Source: Asanoa sp. WMMD1127
GTDB lineage: Bacteria > Actinomycetota > Actinomycetes > Mycobacteriales > Micromonosporaceae
NCBI RefSeq assembly: GCF_029626225.1
Contig: NZ_JARUBP010000001.1
Location: 7,440,001 to 7,504,000, forward strand
Direction: 5' to 3'
DNA length: 64,000 bases
Shown: piece after piece, positions 25,208 through 35,257 of the stretch
Position numbering within the stretch: the stretch's first letter is position 1
Layout of the letters: each line of letters starts with the position of its first letter
Notes under the pieces: model-generated
What the model saw: only the letters and a program-made list of their open reading frames with translations
The model's database searches: none
Told to the model about the DNA's origin: nothing
Program-made: the position numbers and the translations under genes

Positions 25208-25946
25208 CGGCCTGCGCCTGGCGCTGACCACCTTCACCGTCCTGCCGGTCCGCGCCGGCCGGGTCGACCGGCCCGCGGCCGCCGCGGCGATGGCGCTGGC
25301 CCCGCTGGTCGGCGCCGGCCTGGGCGCCGCGATCGGCGGCACGGTCGCGCTGCTGCACGCCGCCGGCGCACCGGGCCTGGTCGCGGGCGCGGCCGGCGTC
25401 GGCCTGGCCGCCCTGCTGACCCGCGGCCTGCACCTGGACGGTCTGGCGGACACGGTCGACGGGCTCGGCTCCTACAGATCCGGCCCGGCCGCGCTGGAGA
25501 TCATGAAGCGGCCGGACATCGGCCCGTTCGGCGTCGTGGCGCTGACCGTCACCCTGCTCCTGCAGGCGGCCGCGCTGGGCGCGCTCACGGGCCTCGCCGC
25601 CGTCCTGGGCGGCGCCGCGGCGTTCGCGACCGGCCGGCTCGCGGTCACCTGGGCCTGCCGGCGTGGCGTCCCCGCGGCCCGGCCGGAAGGGCTCGGCGCG
25701 CTCGTCGCCGGCACGGTCGCGGCCCCGACGCTCCTCAGCGGCACGGTCGCGACCGCCACGCTCGCGGTCTTCGCGGTGCCAGGACGGCCCTTGCAGGGTC
25801 TGCTGGCGCTGGCCGCCGGGCTGGCGGCCGGCATCCTGCTCGTGCGGCACGCGGTGCGCCGCTTCGGCGGGATCACCGGTGACGTGCTCGGCGCCGCCGT
25901 CGAGATCGCCACCAGCGTGGCGCTGCTGGTGCTGGTGTTGCGTTAG
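25200..25946 (+). CDS. cobS: Cobalamin synthase
   Basis: CobS joins the activated corrin to alpha-ribazole in the membrane, the last step of nucleotide-loop assembly. The 248-residue polytopic protein has the family signature [13 protein letters not shown] (about residues 79-91), then [14 protein letters not shown] (about 99-112), and the C-terminal [12 protein letters not shown] motif. The GTG start at 25200 overlaps the end of the cobU-cobT fusion. Together these two genes cover three enzymatic steps of the pathway. Its TAG stop shares three bases with the TAA of convergent gcvT. Confidence 0.93.
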   Translation: MPDGLRLALTTFTVLPVRAGRVDRPAAAAAMALAPLVGAGLGAAIGGTVALLHAAGAPGLVAGAAGVGLAALLTRGLHLDGLADTVDGLGSYRSGPAALEIMKRPDIGPFGVVALTVTLLLQAAALGALTGLAAVLGGAAAFATGRLAVTWACRRGVPAARPEGLGALVAGTVAAPTLLSGTVATATLAVFAVPGRPLQGLLALAAGLAAGILLVRHAVRRFGGITGDVLGAAVEIATSVALLVLVLR

Positions 25947-27055
25947 CCGCGCACCGAGGGGGTCACGAACGGCGGCTTGACCACCTTCATCTCGGCCCGG
26001 CGGCCGCGGATGTCGACCTCGACGACGTCGCCGTCCTTGAGGCCGGCGGCGGTGTCCAGCAGGGCCAGCGCGATGCCGACCTTCTTCGTCGGCGAGAACG
26101 TGCCGCTGGTGATCTCGCCGATCGCCTGGTCGCCCGCGTACACCGTCATGTGCGGGCGCGGAATGGCCCGGCCGACCGCCTCCAGGCCACGCAGCGTACG
26201 CCGCGGCCCGGCCGCCTTCTCGGCCAGCAGCGGCTCGCGGCCCCAGAACTCCGGCTTGGTCCAGCCGACGGCCCAGCCGACCCGGCCCTGCACCGGCGTG
26301 ATGTCGGGGCTCAGGTCCTGGCCGTGCAGCGCGTACCCCATCTCGGTGCGCAGCGTGTCGCGGGCGCCGAGGCCGCACGGGAGGATGCCGAACGGGTCGC
26401 CGGCGGCGAGCACCGCGTCCCACACCGTGCCCGCCCCGTCGGCCGGCACGACGAGCTCGTAGCCGTGCTCGCCCGTGTAGCCGGTGCGGCAGACGACCAG
26501 GTCGACGCCCTCGAGGGTGGCCGGCTCGAAGCTCATGTAGGCGTGCTCGGTCGGCAGGCCCAGCGCCGACAGCACAGCCGCCGACCGCGGACCCTGGACC
26601 GCGAAGATCGCGTGGTCCCGGTGCTCGTCGGTCACCGTGACCCCGGCCGGCGCCGCCGCGTCGAGGCGGCGGACGACCTCGGCGGTGTTGGCCGCGTTCG
26701 GAATGAGGAAGACGTGGTCGTCGGCGTAGCGGTAGGCGATGATGTCGTCGACCACGCCGCCGGTCGCCGGGTCGCAGCACAGCGTGTACTGCGCCTGGCC
26801 GGCGCCGATCCGGTCGAGGTCGTTGGCGAGGCAGGCGTTGACGAAGGCGGCCGCGCCCGCGCCGCGGACCCGGGCCTTGCCGAGGTGCGAGACGTCGAAG
26901 ACGCCGACGCCGGTGCGCACCGCGGTGTGCTCGCGGATCACGCCGCCGCCCGGGTACTCCAGCGGCATCTCCCAGCCGCCGAACGGCGCGAACTTCGCGC
27001 CGAGCGCGACGTGCCGGTCGTGGACAGGTGAATGGAGCGGTACGGCGTCGGTCAT
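25943..27055 (-). CDS. gcvT: Glycine cleavage system aminomethyltransferase (T protein)
   Basis: GcvT transfers the methylene unit from aminomethyl-lipoyl H protein to tetrahydrofolate. The 370-residue protein shows typical blocks: [14 protein letters not shown] (about residues 20-33), VFDVSHLGK, the internal [12 protein letters not shown] and the C-terminal [14 protein letters not shown]. The ATG at 27055 is chosen because it gives the family N-terminus and lies 7 nt after a TAAGTT box. gcvH and gcvP are not in the window. Its stop overlaps that of convergent cobS. Confidence 0.93.
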   Translation of the reverse strand: MTDAVPLHSPVHDRHVALGAKFAPFGGWEMPLEYPGGGVIREHTAVRTGVGVFDVSHLGKARVRGAGAAAFVNACLANDLDRIGAGQAQYTLCCDPATGGVVDDIIAYRYADDHVFLIPNAANTAEVVRRLDAAAPAGVTVTDEHRDHAIFAVQGPRSAAVLSALGLPTEHAYMSFEPATLEGVDLVVCRTGYTGEHGYELVVPADGAGTVWDAVLAAGDPFGILPCGLGARDTLRTEMGYALHGQDLSPDITPVQGRVGWAVGWTKPEFWGREPLLAEKAAGPRRTLRGLEAVGRAIPRPHMTVYAGDQAIGEITSGTFSPTKKVGIALALLDTAAGLKDGDVVEVDIRGRRAEMKVVKPPFVTPSVRG

Positions 27056-27062
27056 GGGTGGC

Positions 27063-27068
27063 AACTTA
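27063..27068 (-). promoter_or_regulatory. -10 box of a probable leaderless gcvT mRNA
   Basis: On the minus strand TAAGTT is followed by 7 nt and the gcvT ATG. No ribosome site lies between. Confidence 0.5.
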
Positions 27069-27198
27069 CCGGGACAGGCGCCGATGGTTAGCATCGGCGG
27101 GACAACACGGCTCGTGGCCGCTAGGTTCGGCCGGAGACCGTCCCTGACCGAGCGGCCGTCATGAGCGGCCGACCCGCAGCCCAGTCCGGAGCCGCCGC

Positions 27199-28767
27199 GT
27201 GACCGCGCCCTTGACCACCGACCTTCGCCTCGTCGACACCGACCCCGCCGAGCTGACCACCGACGCCATCGTGATCGGGGTGCACAGCGTCGCGGAGGCC
27301 GGCACCGACGGCCCGCCCGGCCTGGCCGGCACGCTGCTTCTGGCCAGCGGCGCGGAGAGCATCGCCGCCGCGTTCGACGGCAGGCTGACCGAGACGCTGG
27401 CGCGGCTGGGCGCGTCCGGCGCGACGGGCGAGGTGACCAAGGTGGCGTCGCTGGGCACGGTCGCGGCGCCGGTGGTGGCCGTCGTCGGTCTCGGCCCGGA
27501 GCCGTCCGGTGCCGCCCCCGCGCCCGAGACGCTGCGCCGGGGCGCCGCGGCCGCGATCCGTTCCCTGGCCGGCAACGCGTCGGTGGCCGTCGCGATGCCC
27601 CTGCCCGACGACGAGGACGGCCCGGCGGCGCTGCGTGCGGTCGCCGAGGGCGCGCTGCTCGGCGCCTACAGGTTCGCCGGCTACAAGACGAAGCCCGCGG
27701 TCCGGCAGCCCGTCGGCGACATCGCCGTGCACGTGCCGGACGCCGCCGACAAGACCGCCCAGGACGAGATCACCCGGGCGCTCGTGGTCGCCGGTGTCGT
27801 CGGCCGGTGCCGCGACTGGGTCAACACCGCGCCCAACGACCTGCGCCCGCCGCAGTTCGCCGACGCGGTCGCCGAGGCGGCCCGCGCGGCCGGTCTCGAG
27901 GTCGAGGTGCTCGACGAGGAGCAGCTCGAGGCCGGCGGCTACGGCGGTGTGCTGGCCGTGGGCCTCGGCTCGTCGGCGCCGCCGCGGCTGGTGAAGCTCA
28001 CCTACAAGCCGGTCGGCGACGGCGCCCGCAAGAAGGTCGCGCTGGTCGGCAAGGGCATCACGTTCGACACCGGCGGCGTCTCCATCAAGCCGGCGCAGGG
28101 CATGTGGGAGATGAAGAGCGACATGGCCGGCGCGGCCGCGGTCGCCGCGACGCTGCTCGCCGTCGCCGAGCTCAAGCCCGACGTCGAGGTGAGCGGCTAC
28201 CTCCCGATGGCGGAGAACATGCCGTCGGCGACCGCCTACCGGCCCGGCGACGTCGTCACGATGTTCAACGGCAAGAAGGTCGAGGTGCTCAACACCGACG
28301 CCGAGGGCCGCATGATCCTCGGTGACGCGATCGCCCGGGCCTGCGCCGACGGCTGCGACTACCTGTTCGAGACGTCGACGCTGACCGGCGGCCAGGTGAT
28401 CGCGCTCGGCAAGCGGGTCGCCGGCGTGATGGGCAGCCCCGACATGTGCGACCGGGTCCGCGACGCCGGCGACGCGGTCGGCGAGGCGGCCTGGCCGATG
28501 CCGCTGCCCGACGACGTGCGCACCGGCATGGACTCCGACGTCGCCGACATCTCGCAGGTCAACGCCGGCATGGACCGGGCCGGGCACATGCTGCAGGGCG
28601 GCGTGTTCCTCCGGGAGTTCGTGGCCGAGGGCGTGCCGTGGGCGCACATCGACATCGCCGGGCCGAGCTACCACTCCGGTGAGCCGACCGGGCACTGGTC
28701 GAAGGGCGGCACCGGGGTTCCGGTCCGCACCCTGCTCGAGCTCGTCGACCGGATCGCCGCCGAATAG
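27199..28767 (+). CDS. pepA: Leucyl aminopeptidase (M17)
   Basis: This 522-residue cytosolic di-metal aminopeptidase removes N-terminal residues from peptides. The M17 signature [12 protein letters not shown] is at about residues 363-374, and the metal/Lys motif [14 protein letters not shown] at about 286-299. The N-terminal third is the variable macro-like domain of the family. GTG at 27199 follows GGAG by 7 nt. It is divergent from gcvT, as pepB and gcvT are close together in M. tuberculosis. A perfect 20-bp hairpin follows the stop. Confidence 0.95.
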   Translation: MTAPLTTDLRLVDTDPAELTTDAIVIGVHSVAEAGTDGPPGLAGTLLLASGAESIAAAFDGRLTETLARLGASGATGEVTKVASLGTVAAPVVAVVGLGPEPSGAAPAPETLRRGAAAAIRSLAGNASVAVAMPLPDDEDGPAALRAVAEGALLGAYRFAGYKTKPAVRQPVGDIAVHVPDAADKTAQDEITRALVVAGVVGRCRDWVNTAPNDLRPPQFADAVAEAARAAGLEVEVLDEEQLEAGGYGGVLAVGLGSSAPPRLVKLTYKPVGDGARKKVALVGKGITFDTGGVSIKPAQGMWEMKSDMAGAAAVAATLLAVAELKPDVEVSGYLPMAENMPSATAYRPGDVVTMFNGKKVEVLNTDAEGRMILGDAIARACADGCDYLFETSTLTGGQVIALGKRVAGVMGSPDMCDRVRDAGDAVGEAAWPMPLPDDVRTGMDSDVADISQVNAGMDRAGHMLQGGVFLREFVAEGVPWAHIDIAGPSYHSGEPTGHWSKGGTGVPVRTLLELVDRIAAE

Positions 28768-28770
28768 AGA

Positions 28771-28820
28771 AAGGAACGGTCCGTTGTCATCGCTTTTCGC
28801 ATGACAACGGACCGTTCCTT
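28771..28820. terminator. Perfect 20-bp hairpin between pepA and a convergent gene (palindrome copy 3)
   Basis: Bases 28771-28790 pair without mismatch with 28801-28820 around a 10-nt loop. The hairpin fills the gap between two convergent stop codons (28767 and 28826) and is flanked by A-rich and T-rich ends, so it should terminate both genes. Its outer arms carry the same GGAACGG-T-CCGTT core as the elements at 1524-1571 and 11211-11234. Confidence 0.85.
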
Positions 28821-28825
28821 CCGTT

Positions 28826-29149
28826 TCAGCTCGACGCGCGCTTGCGCCTCTCGTTGTAGTCACGCATGCGCTGCGGGTAGCCGACGAGTCGGACGTCGTA
28901 GATCGGGATCGCCAGTTTGTGCGCGAACCGACGGGCGCCCTCCGGGCCGTCGATCCGGCGCCGGGTCCATTCGCCGTCGTGTGCGATCAGCATCACTGTG
29001 GTCTCGGTGACGGTCGTTTTCGGCTCGATGAACGCCTCGACCCCGCGCCGCGAGCGGACAAACTCCGCAAGATGGTCGAGATCGGCCTGCACGGCCGGCC
29101 TTTCCGCCTGCCGACCGGGCGTTCCTTTCCGGCGCCGGAACCAGGACAC
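28826..29149 (-). CDS. Conserved hypothetical protein, 107 residues
   Basis: This small basic protein starts MSWFRRRKG and has no membrane segment. A middle region (EFVRSRRGVEAFIEPKTTV) leads to two strands (TVMLIAHDGEWTRR) and a C-terminal half with ARRFAHKLAIPIYDVRLVGYP. The GTG at 29149 follows GGGAGGG. It is divergent from lpdA and convergent with pepA. I do not recognise a function; alpha/beta content and the many Arg residues suggest a nucleic-acid or protein-binding role at most. Confidence 0.75.
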   Translation of the reverse strand: MSWFRRRKGTPGRQAERPAVQADLDHLAEFVRSRRGVEAFIEPKTTVTETTVMLIAHDGEWTRRRIDGPEGARRFAHKLAIPIYDVRLVGYPQRMRDYNERRKRASS

Positions 29150-29289
29150 CGACCCTCCCCTACGAAACGGACATCGAAGTTAGCGGCAAGCGTACGTCCC
29201 CGGGCCACATCGGCGGGTACCTCGTTACGCGGGCAGGCTCCACAAGTGACAAGATGGCCGAGGTAGCCCGCGCGACCTGGGAGATGACT

Positions 29290-30681
29290 GTGAGCCAGCC
29301 GAACGACGCAACCTTCGACGTCGTGATCCTCGGAGGTGGCAGCGGCGGCTACGCGGCCGCGCTGCGCGCCGCACAACTCGACCTGTCCGTCGCCCTCATC
29401 GAAAAGGACAAGCTGGGCGGCACCTGCCTGCACCGGGGCTGCATCCCGACCAAGGCGCTGCTGCACGCCGGCGAGATCGCCGACCAGACCCGCGAGTCCG
29501 AGGCGTTCGGCGTCAAGGCCGAGCTGCTCGGCGTCGACATGGCGGGCGTCAACACCTACAAGGACGGCGTCGTCGGCCGCCTTTACAAGGGCCTCCAGGG
29601 CCTGGTCAAGGGCGCCAAGCTGATCACGTACGTGGAGGGGCACGGCAAGCTCGTCGCCCCCAACCAGGTCGAGGTCGACGGCACCCGCTACACGGGCCGC
29701 AACATCATCCTCGCCACCGGCTCCTACTCGCGGAACCTGCCGGGCCTCGAGCTCGACGGCGAGCGGGTCATCTCCAGCGAGCACGCCCTCAACCTCGACC
29801 GCGTGCCGACGTCGGCGATCGTGCTCGGTGGCGGCGTGATCGGCGTCGAGTTCGCGAGCGCCTGGAAGTCGTTCGGCGCCGACGTGACCGTGCTGGAGGC
29901 GCTGCCCCGCCTGGTCGCCGCCGAGGACGAGGACCTGTCCAAGGCGCTGGAGCGGGCCTACCGCAAGCGCGGCATCAACTTCAAGGTCGGCAAGCCGTTC
30001 GAGAAGGTGGAGCGCACCGACAACGGCGTACGCGCGACCATCGCCGGCGGCGAGACCGTCGAGGCCGAGATCATGCTGGTCGCCGTCGGCCGCGGCCCGA
30101 CCACCGCCAACCTCGGCTACGAGGAGCAGGGCGTCAAGCTCGACCGCGGCTTCGTCACCACCGACGAGCGGCTGCGCACCGGCGTGCCCAACGTCTACGC
30201 CGTCGGCGACATCGTCCCCGGCCTGCAGCTGGCCCACCGCGGCTTCCAGCAGGGCATCTTCGTCGCCGAGGAGATCGCCGGTCTCAACCCGCCGGTCATC
30301 GACGAGGCCGGCATCCCGCGGGTCACCTACTCCGACCCGGAGCTCGCGTCGGTCGGCCTCACCGAGGCCAAGGCCAAGGAGCGCTACGGGGCCGACAAGG
30401 TCACCGCCTACAACTACAACCTCGGCGGCAACGGCCGCAGCTCGATCCTCAAGACCCAGGGCTTCATCAAGGTCGTCCGGGTCGACGACGGACCGGTCGT
30501 CGGGATTCACATGGTCGGCGCACGGGTCGGCGAGTTGATCGCCGAGGCGCAGCTGATCTACAACTGGGAGGCCTACCCGGCCGAGGTCGCCCAGCTCATC
30601 CATCCGCACCCGACGCAGTCGGAGGCGCTCGGCGAGGCGCACCTGGCGCTGGCCGGCAAGCCGCTGCACGCGCACGCCTGA
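29290..30681 (+). CDS. lpdA: Dihydrolipoyl dehydrogenase (E3)
   Basis: This flavoprotein reoxidises dihydrolipoyl groups of 2-oxoacid dehydrogenases and the glycine cleavage system. The 463-residue protein has the FAD motif [11 protein letters not shown] (about 15-25), the redox disulfide [13 protein letters not shown] (about 40-52), the NAD motif [11 protein letters not shown] (about 179-189), and the C-terminal active-site segment [13 protein letters not shown] at 29290 is preferred since GGGAG lies 6 nt upstream; ATG at 29284 sits too close to that site. sucB follows 43 nt downstream, so E3 and E2 are likely co-transcribed. Confidence 0.95.
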   Translation: MSQPNDATFDVVILGGGSGGYAAALRAAQLDLSVALIEKDKLGGTCLHRGCIPTKALLHAGEIADQTRESEAFGVKAELLGVDMAGVNTYKDGVVGRLYKGLQGLVKGAKLITYVEGHGKLVAPNQVEVDGTRYTGRNIILATGSYSRNLPGLELDGERVISSEHALNLDRVPTSAIVLGGGVIGVEFASAWKSFGADVTVLEALPRLVAAEDEDLSKALERAYRKRGINFKVGKPFEKVERTDNGVRATIAGGETVEAEIMLVAVGRGPTTANLGYEEQGVKLDRGFVTTDERLRTGVPNVYAVGDIVPGLQLAHRGFQQGIFVAEEIAGLNPPVIDEAGIPRVTYSDPELASVGLTEAKAKERYGADKVTAYNYNLGGNGRSSILKTQGFIKVVRVDDGPVVGIHMVGARVGELIAEAQLIYNWEAYPAEVAQLIHPHPTQSEALGEAHLALAGKPLHAHA

Positions 30682-30724
30682 TCGGCGGAGTTCCGGTCAC
30701 ATCGACAAAGGAGTCCTGAGAGAG

Positions 30725-32626
30725 ATGCCGGTATCGGTCACCATGCCTCGCCTCGGCGAGAGCGTCACCGAGGGCACGGTCACCCGCTGGTTGAAGCAGG
30801 AGGGTGACACCGTCGAGGTCGATGAGCCGTTGCTGGAGGTCTCCACCGACAAGGTCGACACCGAGATCCCGTCGCCGGCCGCCGGCGTGCTGAGCCGGAT
30901 CGTCGTCGGCGAGGACGAGACCGCCGAGGTCGGCAGCGAGCTCGCGGTGATCGACGGCGAGGGCTCCGGTGGCGGCGCGCCCGCCGAGGAGTCGGCGCCC
31001 GCCGCGGCCTCCTCCGCCGATTCCGCCGATTCCGCCGATTCCGCTGACGAGGGTGTCGAGCCGGAGGCGGCGCCGGCCGAGGAGTCCGAGCCCGAGCCGG
31101 CGCCGGCCGCGGCGTCCGCGTCCGACTCCGGCTCTGGTTCGGCCGGCTCCGGTGGCGGCGAGGCGACGACGGTGGCGATGCCGGCGCTCGGCGAGAGCGT
31201 CACCGAGGGCACCGTGACCCGCTGGCTCAAGGAGGTCGGCGACTCCGTCGACGTCGACGAGCCGCTGCTCGAGGTCTCCACCGACAAGGTCGACACCGAG
31301 ATCCCGTCGCCGGTGGCCGGCACGCTGCTCGAGATCAAGGTGCCGCAGGACGAGACGGCCGAGGTCGGCGCCGCGCTCGCGGTGATCGGCGCCGAGGGCG
31401 CCGCCCCGAGCGGCACCGCCCAGCCCGAGGCGAAGCCCAAGGAAGAGCCGAAGGACGAGGAGCGCACCGCCGGCGCCGCGTACGGGACGCCCACCGCCGA
31501 GGCCGAGACCGCGGCCGAGCCGGCGAAGGCCGAGCGGGCCGCGGAGCCGGCCCAGGCCCAGCCGGCCCAGCCGGCCAAGGCGCCGGCACCGCGCCAGGCC
31601 CCGGCCCGCGAGCCGGCCCCGGCGGCCACCGCCGCCGCGCCGGCCCGTTCCGCGCAGTCGGCCCCGGCCGGTGGGGAAGAGGGCAACGGCTACGTCACCC
31701 CGCTGGTCCGCAAGCTCGCCAACGACCAGGGCGTCGACCTGTCGACGGTGAGCGGCACCGGCGTCGGTGGCCGCATCCGCAAGCAGGACGTGCTCGACGC
31801 CGCCGCCAAGGCGAAGGCCGACGCGGAGGCCAAGGCCGCCGCGCCCGCGGCCGCCGCCAAGCCGGCGCCGGCAGCCAAGGCCCCGGCCACGCCGAGCCCG
31901 CTGCGGGGCCGGGTGGAGAAGCTGTCCCGGATCCGCCGCACGATCGCCAACCGGATGGTCGAGTCGCTGCAGGTCTCGGCGCAGCTCACCACCGTGGTCG
32001 AGGTCGACGTGACCCGCATCGCGCAGCTGCGCCAGCGGGCCAAGAACGACTTCGTCGCGCAGCACGGCGTCAAGCTGTCGTTCCTGCCGTTCTTCGCCCT
32101 CGCCTCGGTGGAGGCCCTGCGCACCCACCCGATGGTCAACTCGAAGATCGACATGGACGCCGGCGAGGTCACCTACTTCGACGCCGAGCACCTCGGCATC
32201 GCCGTCGACACCGAGAAGGGCCTGGTCGTCCCGGTCATCAAGGACGCCGGCGACCTCAACCTGGCCGGCCTGGCCAAGCGGATCGCCGACGTGGCCGACC
32301 GCACCCGCACCAACAAGATCAGCCCGGACGAGCTGTCGGGCGGCACGTTCACCATCACCAACACCGGCAGCCGGGGCGCGCTGATCGACACGCCGATCAT
32401 CAACCAGCCCCAGGTCGCCATCCTGGGCACGGGCGCCGTGGTCAAGCGCGCGGTGGTGGTCAACGACGCCGACCTCGGCGAGGTCATCGTGCCGCGGTCG
32501 ATGGTCTACCTGTCGCTGTCCTACGACCACCGGATCGTCGACGGCGCCGACGCGGCCCGCTTCCTGACCGCGATCAAGGAGCGGCTGGAGGCCGGCAACT
32601 TCGAGGGCGAGCTCGGTCTCGCCTGA
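30725..32626 (+). CDS. sucB: 2-oxoacid dehydrogenase E2 (dihydrolipoyl acyltransferase), two lipoyl domains
   Basis: This 633-residue E2 core protein has two lipoyl domains (about residues 1-80 and 140-220), each with the lipoylated Lys in STDKVDTE, separated by Ala/Glu/Pro/Ser-rich flexible linkers. A peripheral subunit-binding domain follows (about 320-355, [16 protein letters not shown]) and then the catalytic domain with [14 protein letters not shown] near the C-terminus. It could serve pyruvate or 2-oxoglutarate dehydrogenase; in M. tuberculosis the positional counterpart DlaT serves pyruvate dehydrogenase, so dlaT is an equally good name. lipB and lipA, which supply its cofactor, lie downstream. 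Confidence 0.93.
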   Translation: MPVSVTMPRLGESVTEGTVTRWLKQEGDTVEVDEPLLEVSTDKVDTEIPSPAAGVLSRIVVGEDETAEVGSELAVIDGEGSGGGAPAEESAPAAASSADSADSADSADEGVEPEAAPAEESEPEPAPAAASASDSGSGSAGSGGGEATTVAMPALGESVTEGTVTRWLKEVGDSVDVDEPLLEVSTDKVDTEIPSPVAGTLLEIKVPQDETAEVGAALAVIGAEGAAPSGTAQPEAKPKEEPKDEERTAGAAYGTPTAEAETAAEPAKAERAAEPAQAQPAQPAKAPAPRQAPAREPAPAATAAAPARSAQSAPAGGEEGNGYVTPLVRKLANDQGVDLSTVSGTGVGGRIRKQDVLDAAAKAKADAEAKAAAPAAAAKPAPAAKAPATPSPLRGRVEKLSRIRRTIANRMVESLQVSAQLTTVVEVDVTRIAQLRQRAKNDFVAQHGVKLSFLPFFALASVEALRTHPMVNSKIDMDAGEVTYFDAEHLGIAVDTEKGLVVPVIKDAGDLNLAGLAKRIADVADRTRTNKISPDELSGGTFTITNTGSRGALIDTPIINQPQVAILGTGAVVKRAVVVNDADLGEVIVPRSMVYLSLSYDHRIVDGADAARFLTAIKERLEAGNFEGELGLA

Positions 32627-32639
32627 CGCACCGCTTCGG

Positions 32640-32663
32640 AAGGCCCGGCTTCGGCCGGGCCTT
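32640..32663 (+). terminator. Terminator after sucB with a TTCG tetraloop
   Basis: A perfect 10-bp stem (AAGGCCCGGC with GCCGGGCCTT) closes a stable TTCG tetraloop and is followed by TTCGCTTG. It lies 13 nt after the sucB stop. Confidence 0.85.
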
Positions 32664-32696
32664 TCGCTTGCCCGGGTTTCCGGCGAGCATGGCGGG

Positions 32697-33896
32697 GTGC
32701 ACGCCTCCCCCGCGCCGGTCATGGACCGGCGGCTCACGTTCCTGTTCGCCGTCGCCGCGGGTGGGGCGGTCGCCAACCTCTACTGGGCGCAGCCGCTGCT
32801 CGACCTGATCGCCGACGACCTGGGCGCGTCCACCACGACCGCCGGCTGGTTGGTGACCGCCGCGCAGGTCGGCTACGCGCTCGGCGTGCTGCTGATCGTG
32901 CCGCTGGGCGACGTGCTCGACCGGCGCCGGCTCATACCCACCATGCTGGGCTGTTCCGCCGTCGCGCTCGTGCTCTGCGCGGTGTCGCCCACGATCGGCA
33001 TGCTGCTGGCGGCGATCGCGCTGCTCGGCGTGACCACCGTTTCCGGGCAGCTGCTCACGCCGCTCGCCGGCGACCTGGCCGACGACGCCCAGCGCGGTCA
33101 CGTCGTCGGCACCGTCGCCTCCGGCATCCTCACGGGCATCCTGGCCTCGCGTACGGTCAGCGGCCTGATCGCCGGCGTCGCCGGTTGGCGGGCCGTCGTG
33201 GTGGTCGCCGCCGCCGGCGCGGTGCTGCTCGCCGTGCTGTTGCACCGAGCCCTGCCGCCGCTGGAGCCGAAGACGCGGATGCCCTACCGCGCGCTGATCG
33301 CCTCGGTGCCCGCGGTCGCGCTGCGCGAGCGGACGGTGCGCTGGACCCTCGTACTCGGCATGACCGGCTTCGCGGCCTTCGCTCTTTTCTGGACCTCGCT
33401 GACGTTCCTGCTGAGCGGGCCGCCGTTCGACTACAGCGTTTCCACGATCGGCCTCTTCGGACTCGCCGGCCTCGCCGGTGCCATCGCCGCGCAGCGCGTC
33501 GGCCGGCTGCACGACCGCGGCTGGTCGATCCCCGCCACCGGCGTCGCCTGGCTGGTGGTGCTGCTGTCGTTCGCCCTGGCCGCGCTGGCCGGCCGCTCGG
33601 TCGTGCTGCTGATCGTCGCGGTGGTGACGCTCGACGCCGGCGCGCAGTCGCTCGCGATCCTCAACCAGACGCGCGTCTTCGCCGTCTCGCACGCCGCCCG
33701 CAGCCGCCTCAACACGGCGTTCGTGGTCAGCAACTTCATCGGCGGCGGCCTCGGCTCCGCGGCCGCCACCCTCCTGTGGTCGGCCGGCGGCTGGCCGGCG
33801 ATCACGGTCGCCGGCATGCTGCTGAGCTGCTTCGCCCTCGCCGTGTGGGCGGCCGGCCGCCGCGGCGCCCTGGTCGTCGCTCCCGCGCGGCCATGA
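32697..33896 (+). CDS. MFS transporter, first of a tandem pair
   Basis: This 399-residue, roughly 12-helix transporter has MFS motif A (GDVLDRRRLIP, about residues 71-81) and begins after a short N-terminus with VANLYWAQPLLDLIADDLG. It is clearly similar along its whole length to the next gene. GTG at 32697 is used; ATG at 32721 (MDRRLTF) is possible. Its TGA overlaps the next ATG as ATGA. The family includes small-molecule and drug efflux pumps; no substrate is evident. No regulator lies immediately adjacent. Confidence 0.88.
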   Translation: MHASPAPVMDRRLTFLFAVAAGGAVANLYWAQPLLDLIADDLGASTTTAGWLVTAAQVGYALGVLLIVPLGDVLDRRRLIPTMLGCSAVALVLCAVSPTIGMLLAAIALLGVTTVSGQLLTPLAGDLADDAQRGHVVGTVASGILTGILASRTVSGLIAGVAGWRAVVVVAAAGAVLLAVLLHRALPPLEPKTRMPYRALIASVPAVALRERTVRWTLVLGMTGFAAFALFWTSLTFLLSGPPFDYSVSTIGLFGLAGLAGAIAAQRVGRLHDRGWSIPATGVAWLVVLLSFALAALAGRSVVLLIVAVVTLDAGAQSLAILNQTRVFAVSHAARSRLNTAFVVSNFIGGGLGSAAATLLWSAGGWPAITVAGMLLSCFALAVWAAGRRGALVVAPARP

Positions 33897-35047
33897 CGGC
33901 CCTGTTCGCCGTGGCGGCCGGCGTCGCGGTGGGCAACCTCTACTGGGCGCAGCCGCTCCTCGGCCTGATCGCCGTGGACCTGCACGTCGCGCCGGCGACG
34001 GCCGGGTGGCTGGTCACCACGACCCAGCTCGGCTACGCGGCGGCGGTGCTGCTGATCGTGCCCCTCGGTGACGTACGGGACCGCCGGCGCCTGCTGCCGT
34101 TGTTGTCGCTGTGCTGCGCGGCGGCGTTGCTCCTGTGCGCGGTCGCGCCCACCATCGGCGTGCTGCTGGTCGGCACGACGCTGCTCGGCCTGACCACCGT
34201 CGCCGGCCCGATCCTGATCGCGCTGGCCGGCGACCTGGCCGACGAGGGCAGCCGCGGCCGGGCCGTCGGGACGGTGGCGGCCGGGCTGCTGGTCGGCATC
34301 CTCACGGCCCGCACCGTCAGCGGCCTGCTGGCCGCCGCGGCCGGCTGGCGGGCCGTCTTCGCGACCGCCGCCGCCTGCACGGTGACGGTGGCGGTGGTGC
34401 TGCGGCGCGCGCTGCCGCCGCTGCCACCCAAGGCGGTCCTGCCCTATCCGCGCCTGATCGCCTCGGTGCCGGCGGTGGCCCTGCGGGACCGGACCGTGCG
34501 CTGGACGCTCGCCACGACCGCGCTCGGCTTCGCCGTGTTCAGCATGTTCTGGACGGCGCTGACATTCCTGCTCAGCGCCCCGCCGTTCGCGTATCCGGTC
34601 TGGGCCATCGGCCTGTTCGGCCTCGTGGGCCTGGCCGGCGCCGCCGCCGCCCGCACGGCCGGCCGCCTGCACGACCAGGGCCGCTCGACGGCTGCGACGG
34701 GCGTCGCGTGGCTCGTCCTCCTGCTGTCCTATGTGGTCGCCGCGTTCGCGGCGCGGTCGGTGCCGCTGCTGGTGGTCGCGATCCTCACGCTGGACGTCGC
34801 CTTCCAGACGATCGCGATCCTCAACCAGACGCGGATCCTGCGCACCTCCCACGCGGCCCGCACCCGCCTCAACACGTCGTACGCGACAGCCAGCTTCACG
34901 GGCGCCGCCGCCGGCTCGGCCCTCGCCACCGCCCTCTGGCCCACCGGCGGCTGGACGGCCGTCACCACCGCGGGCCTGCTCCTCTCGACGGCGGCCCTGC
35001 CGCTGTGGGCGAGGGCCACCCGGACGATCGGGCGCCCGGCCTACTGA
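33893..35047 (+). CDS. MFS transporter, second of a tandem pair
   Basis: This 384-residue paralogue of the preceding transporter shares long aligned blocks (VGNLYWAQPLLGLIA, PLGDVRDRRRLLP, LIASVPAVALRDRTVRWTL, AILNQTRI), so the pair arose by tandem duplication. It lacks the short N-terminal extension of its neighbour. The ATG overlaps the previous stop (33893-33896), indicating coupled translation. The two could act together or have split substrate ranges; nothing in the sequence decides this. Confidence 0.88.
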   Translation: MTALFAVAAGVAVGNLYWAQPLLGLIAVDLHVAPATAGWLVTTTQLGYAAAVLLIVPLGDVRDRRRLLPLLSLCCAAALLLCAVAPTIGVLLVGTTLLGLTTVAGPILIALAGDLADEGSRGRAVGTVAAGLLVGILTARTVSGLLAAAAGWRAVFATAAACTVTVAVVLRRALPPLPPKAVLPYPRLIASVPAVALRDRTVRWTLATTALGFAVFSMFWTALTFLLSAPPFAYPVWAIGLFGLVGLAGAAAARTAGRLHDQGRSTAATGVAWLVLLLSYVVAAFAARSVPLLVVAILTLDVAFQTIAILNQTRILRTSHAARTRLNTSYATASFTGAAAGSALATALWPTGGWTAVTTAGLLLSTAALPLWARATRTIGRPAY

Positions 35048-35257
35048 CCGCCCGCCCGACGCTCCCGCCGCCGAGAGCTGACACGCGCGCCGCGCCGGTT
35101 CGGGCTGTGACGTAGGTGACGGCGGTGCCACTCGTTCGTGGAATGACCGGGCGGACGGCCCGACCGACAGGGGTGACCGACCGTTCACACATGACAAGTA
35201 GCTCGTTGACCCGGAGGGACGGCGCTGCCGTTCCGACCGGACGAGCAAGGAGTTCCC

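Noticed and set aside
22934-25453. 839-codon minus-strand open frame
   Set aside because: It is antisense to cobU-cobT and cobS, which have definite family motifs.
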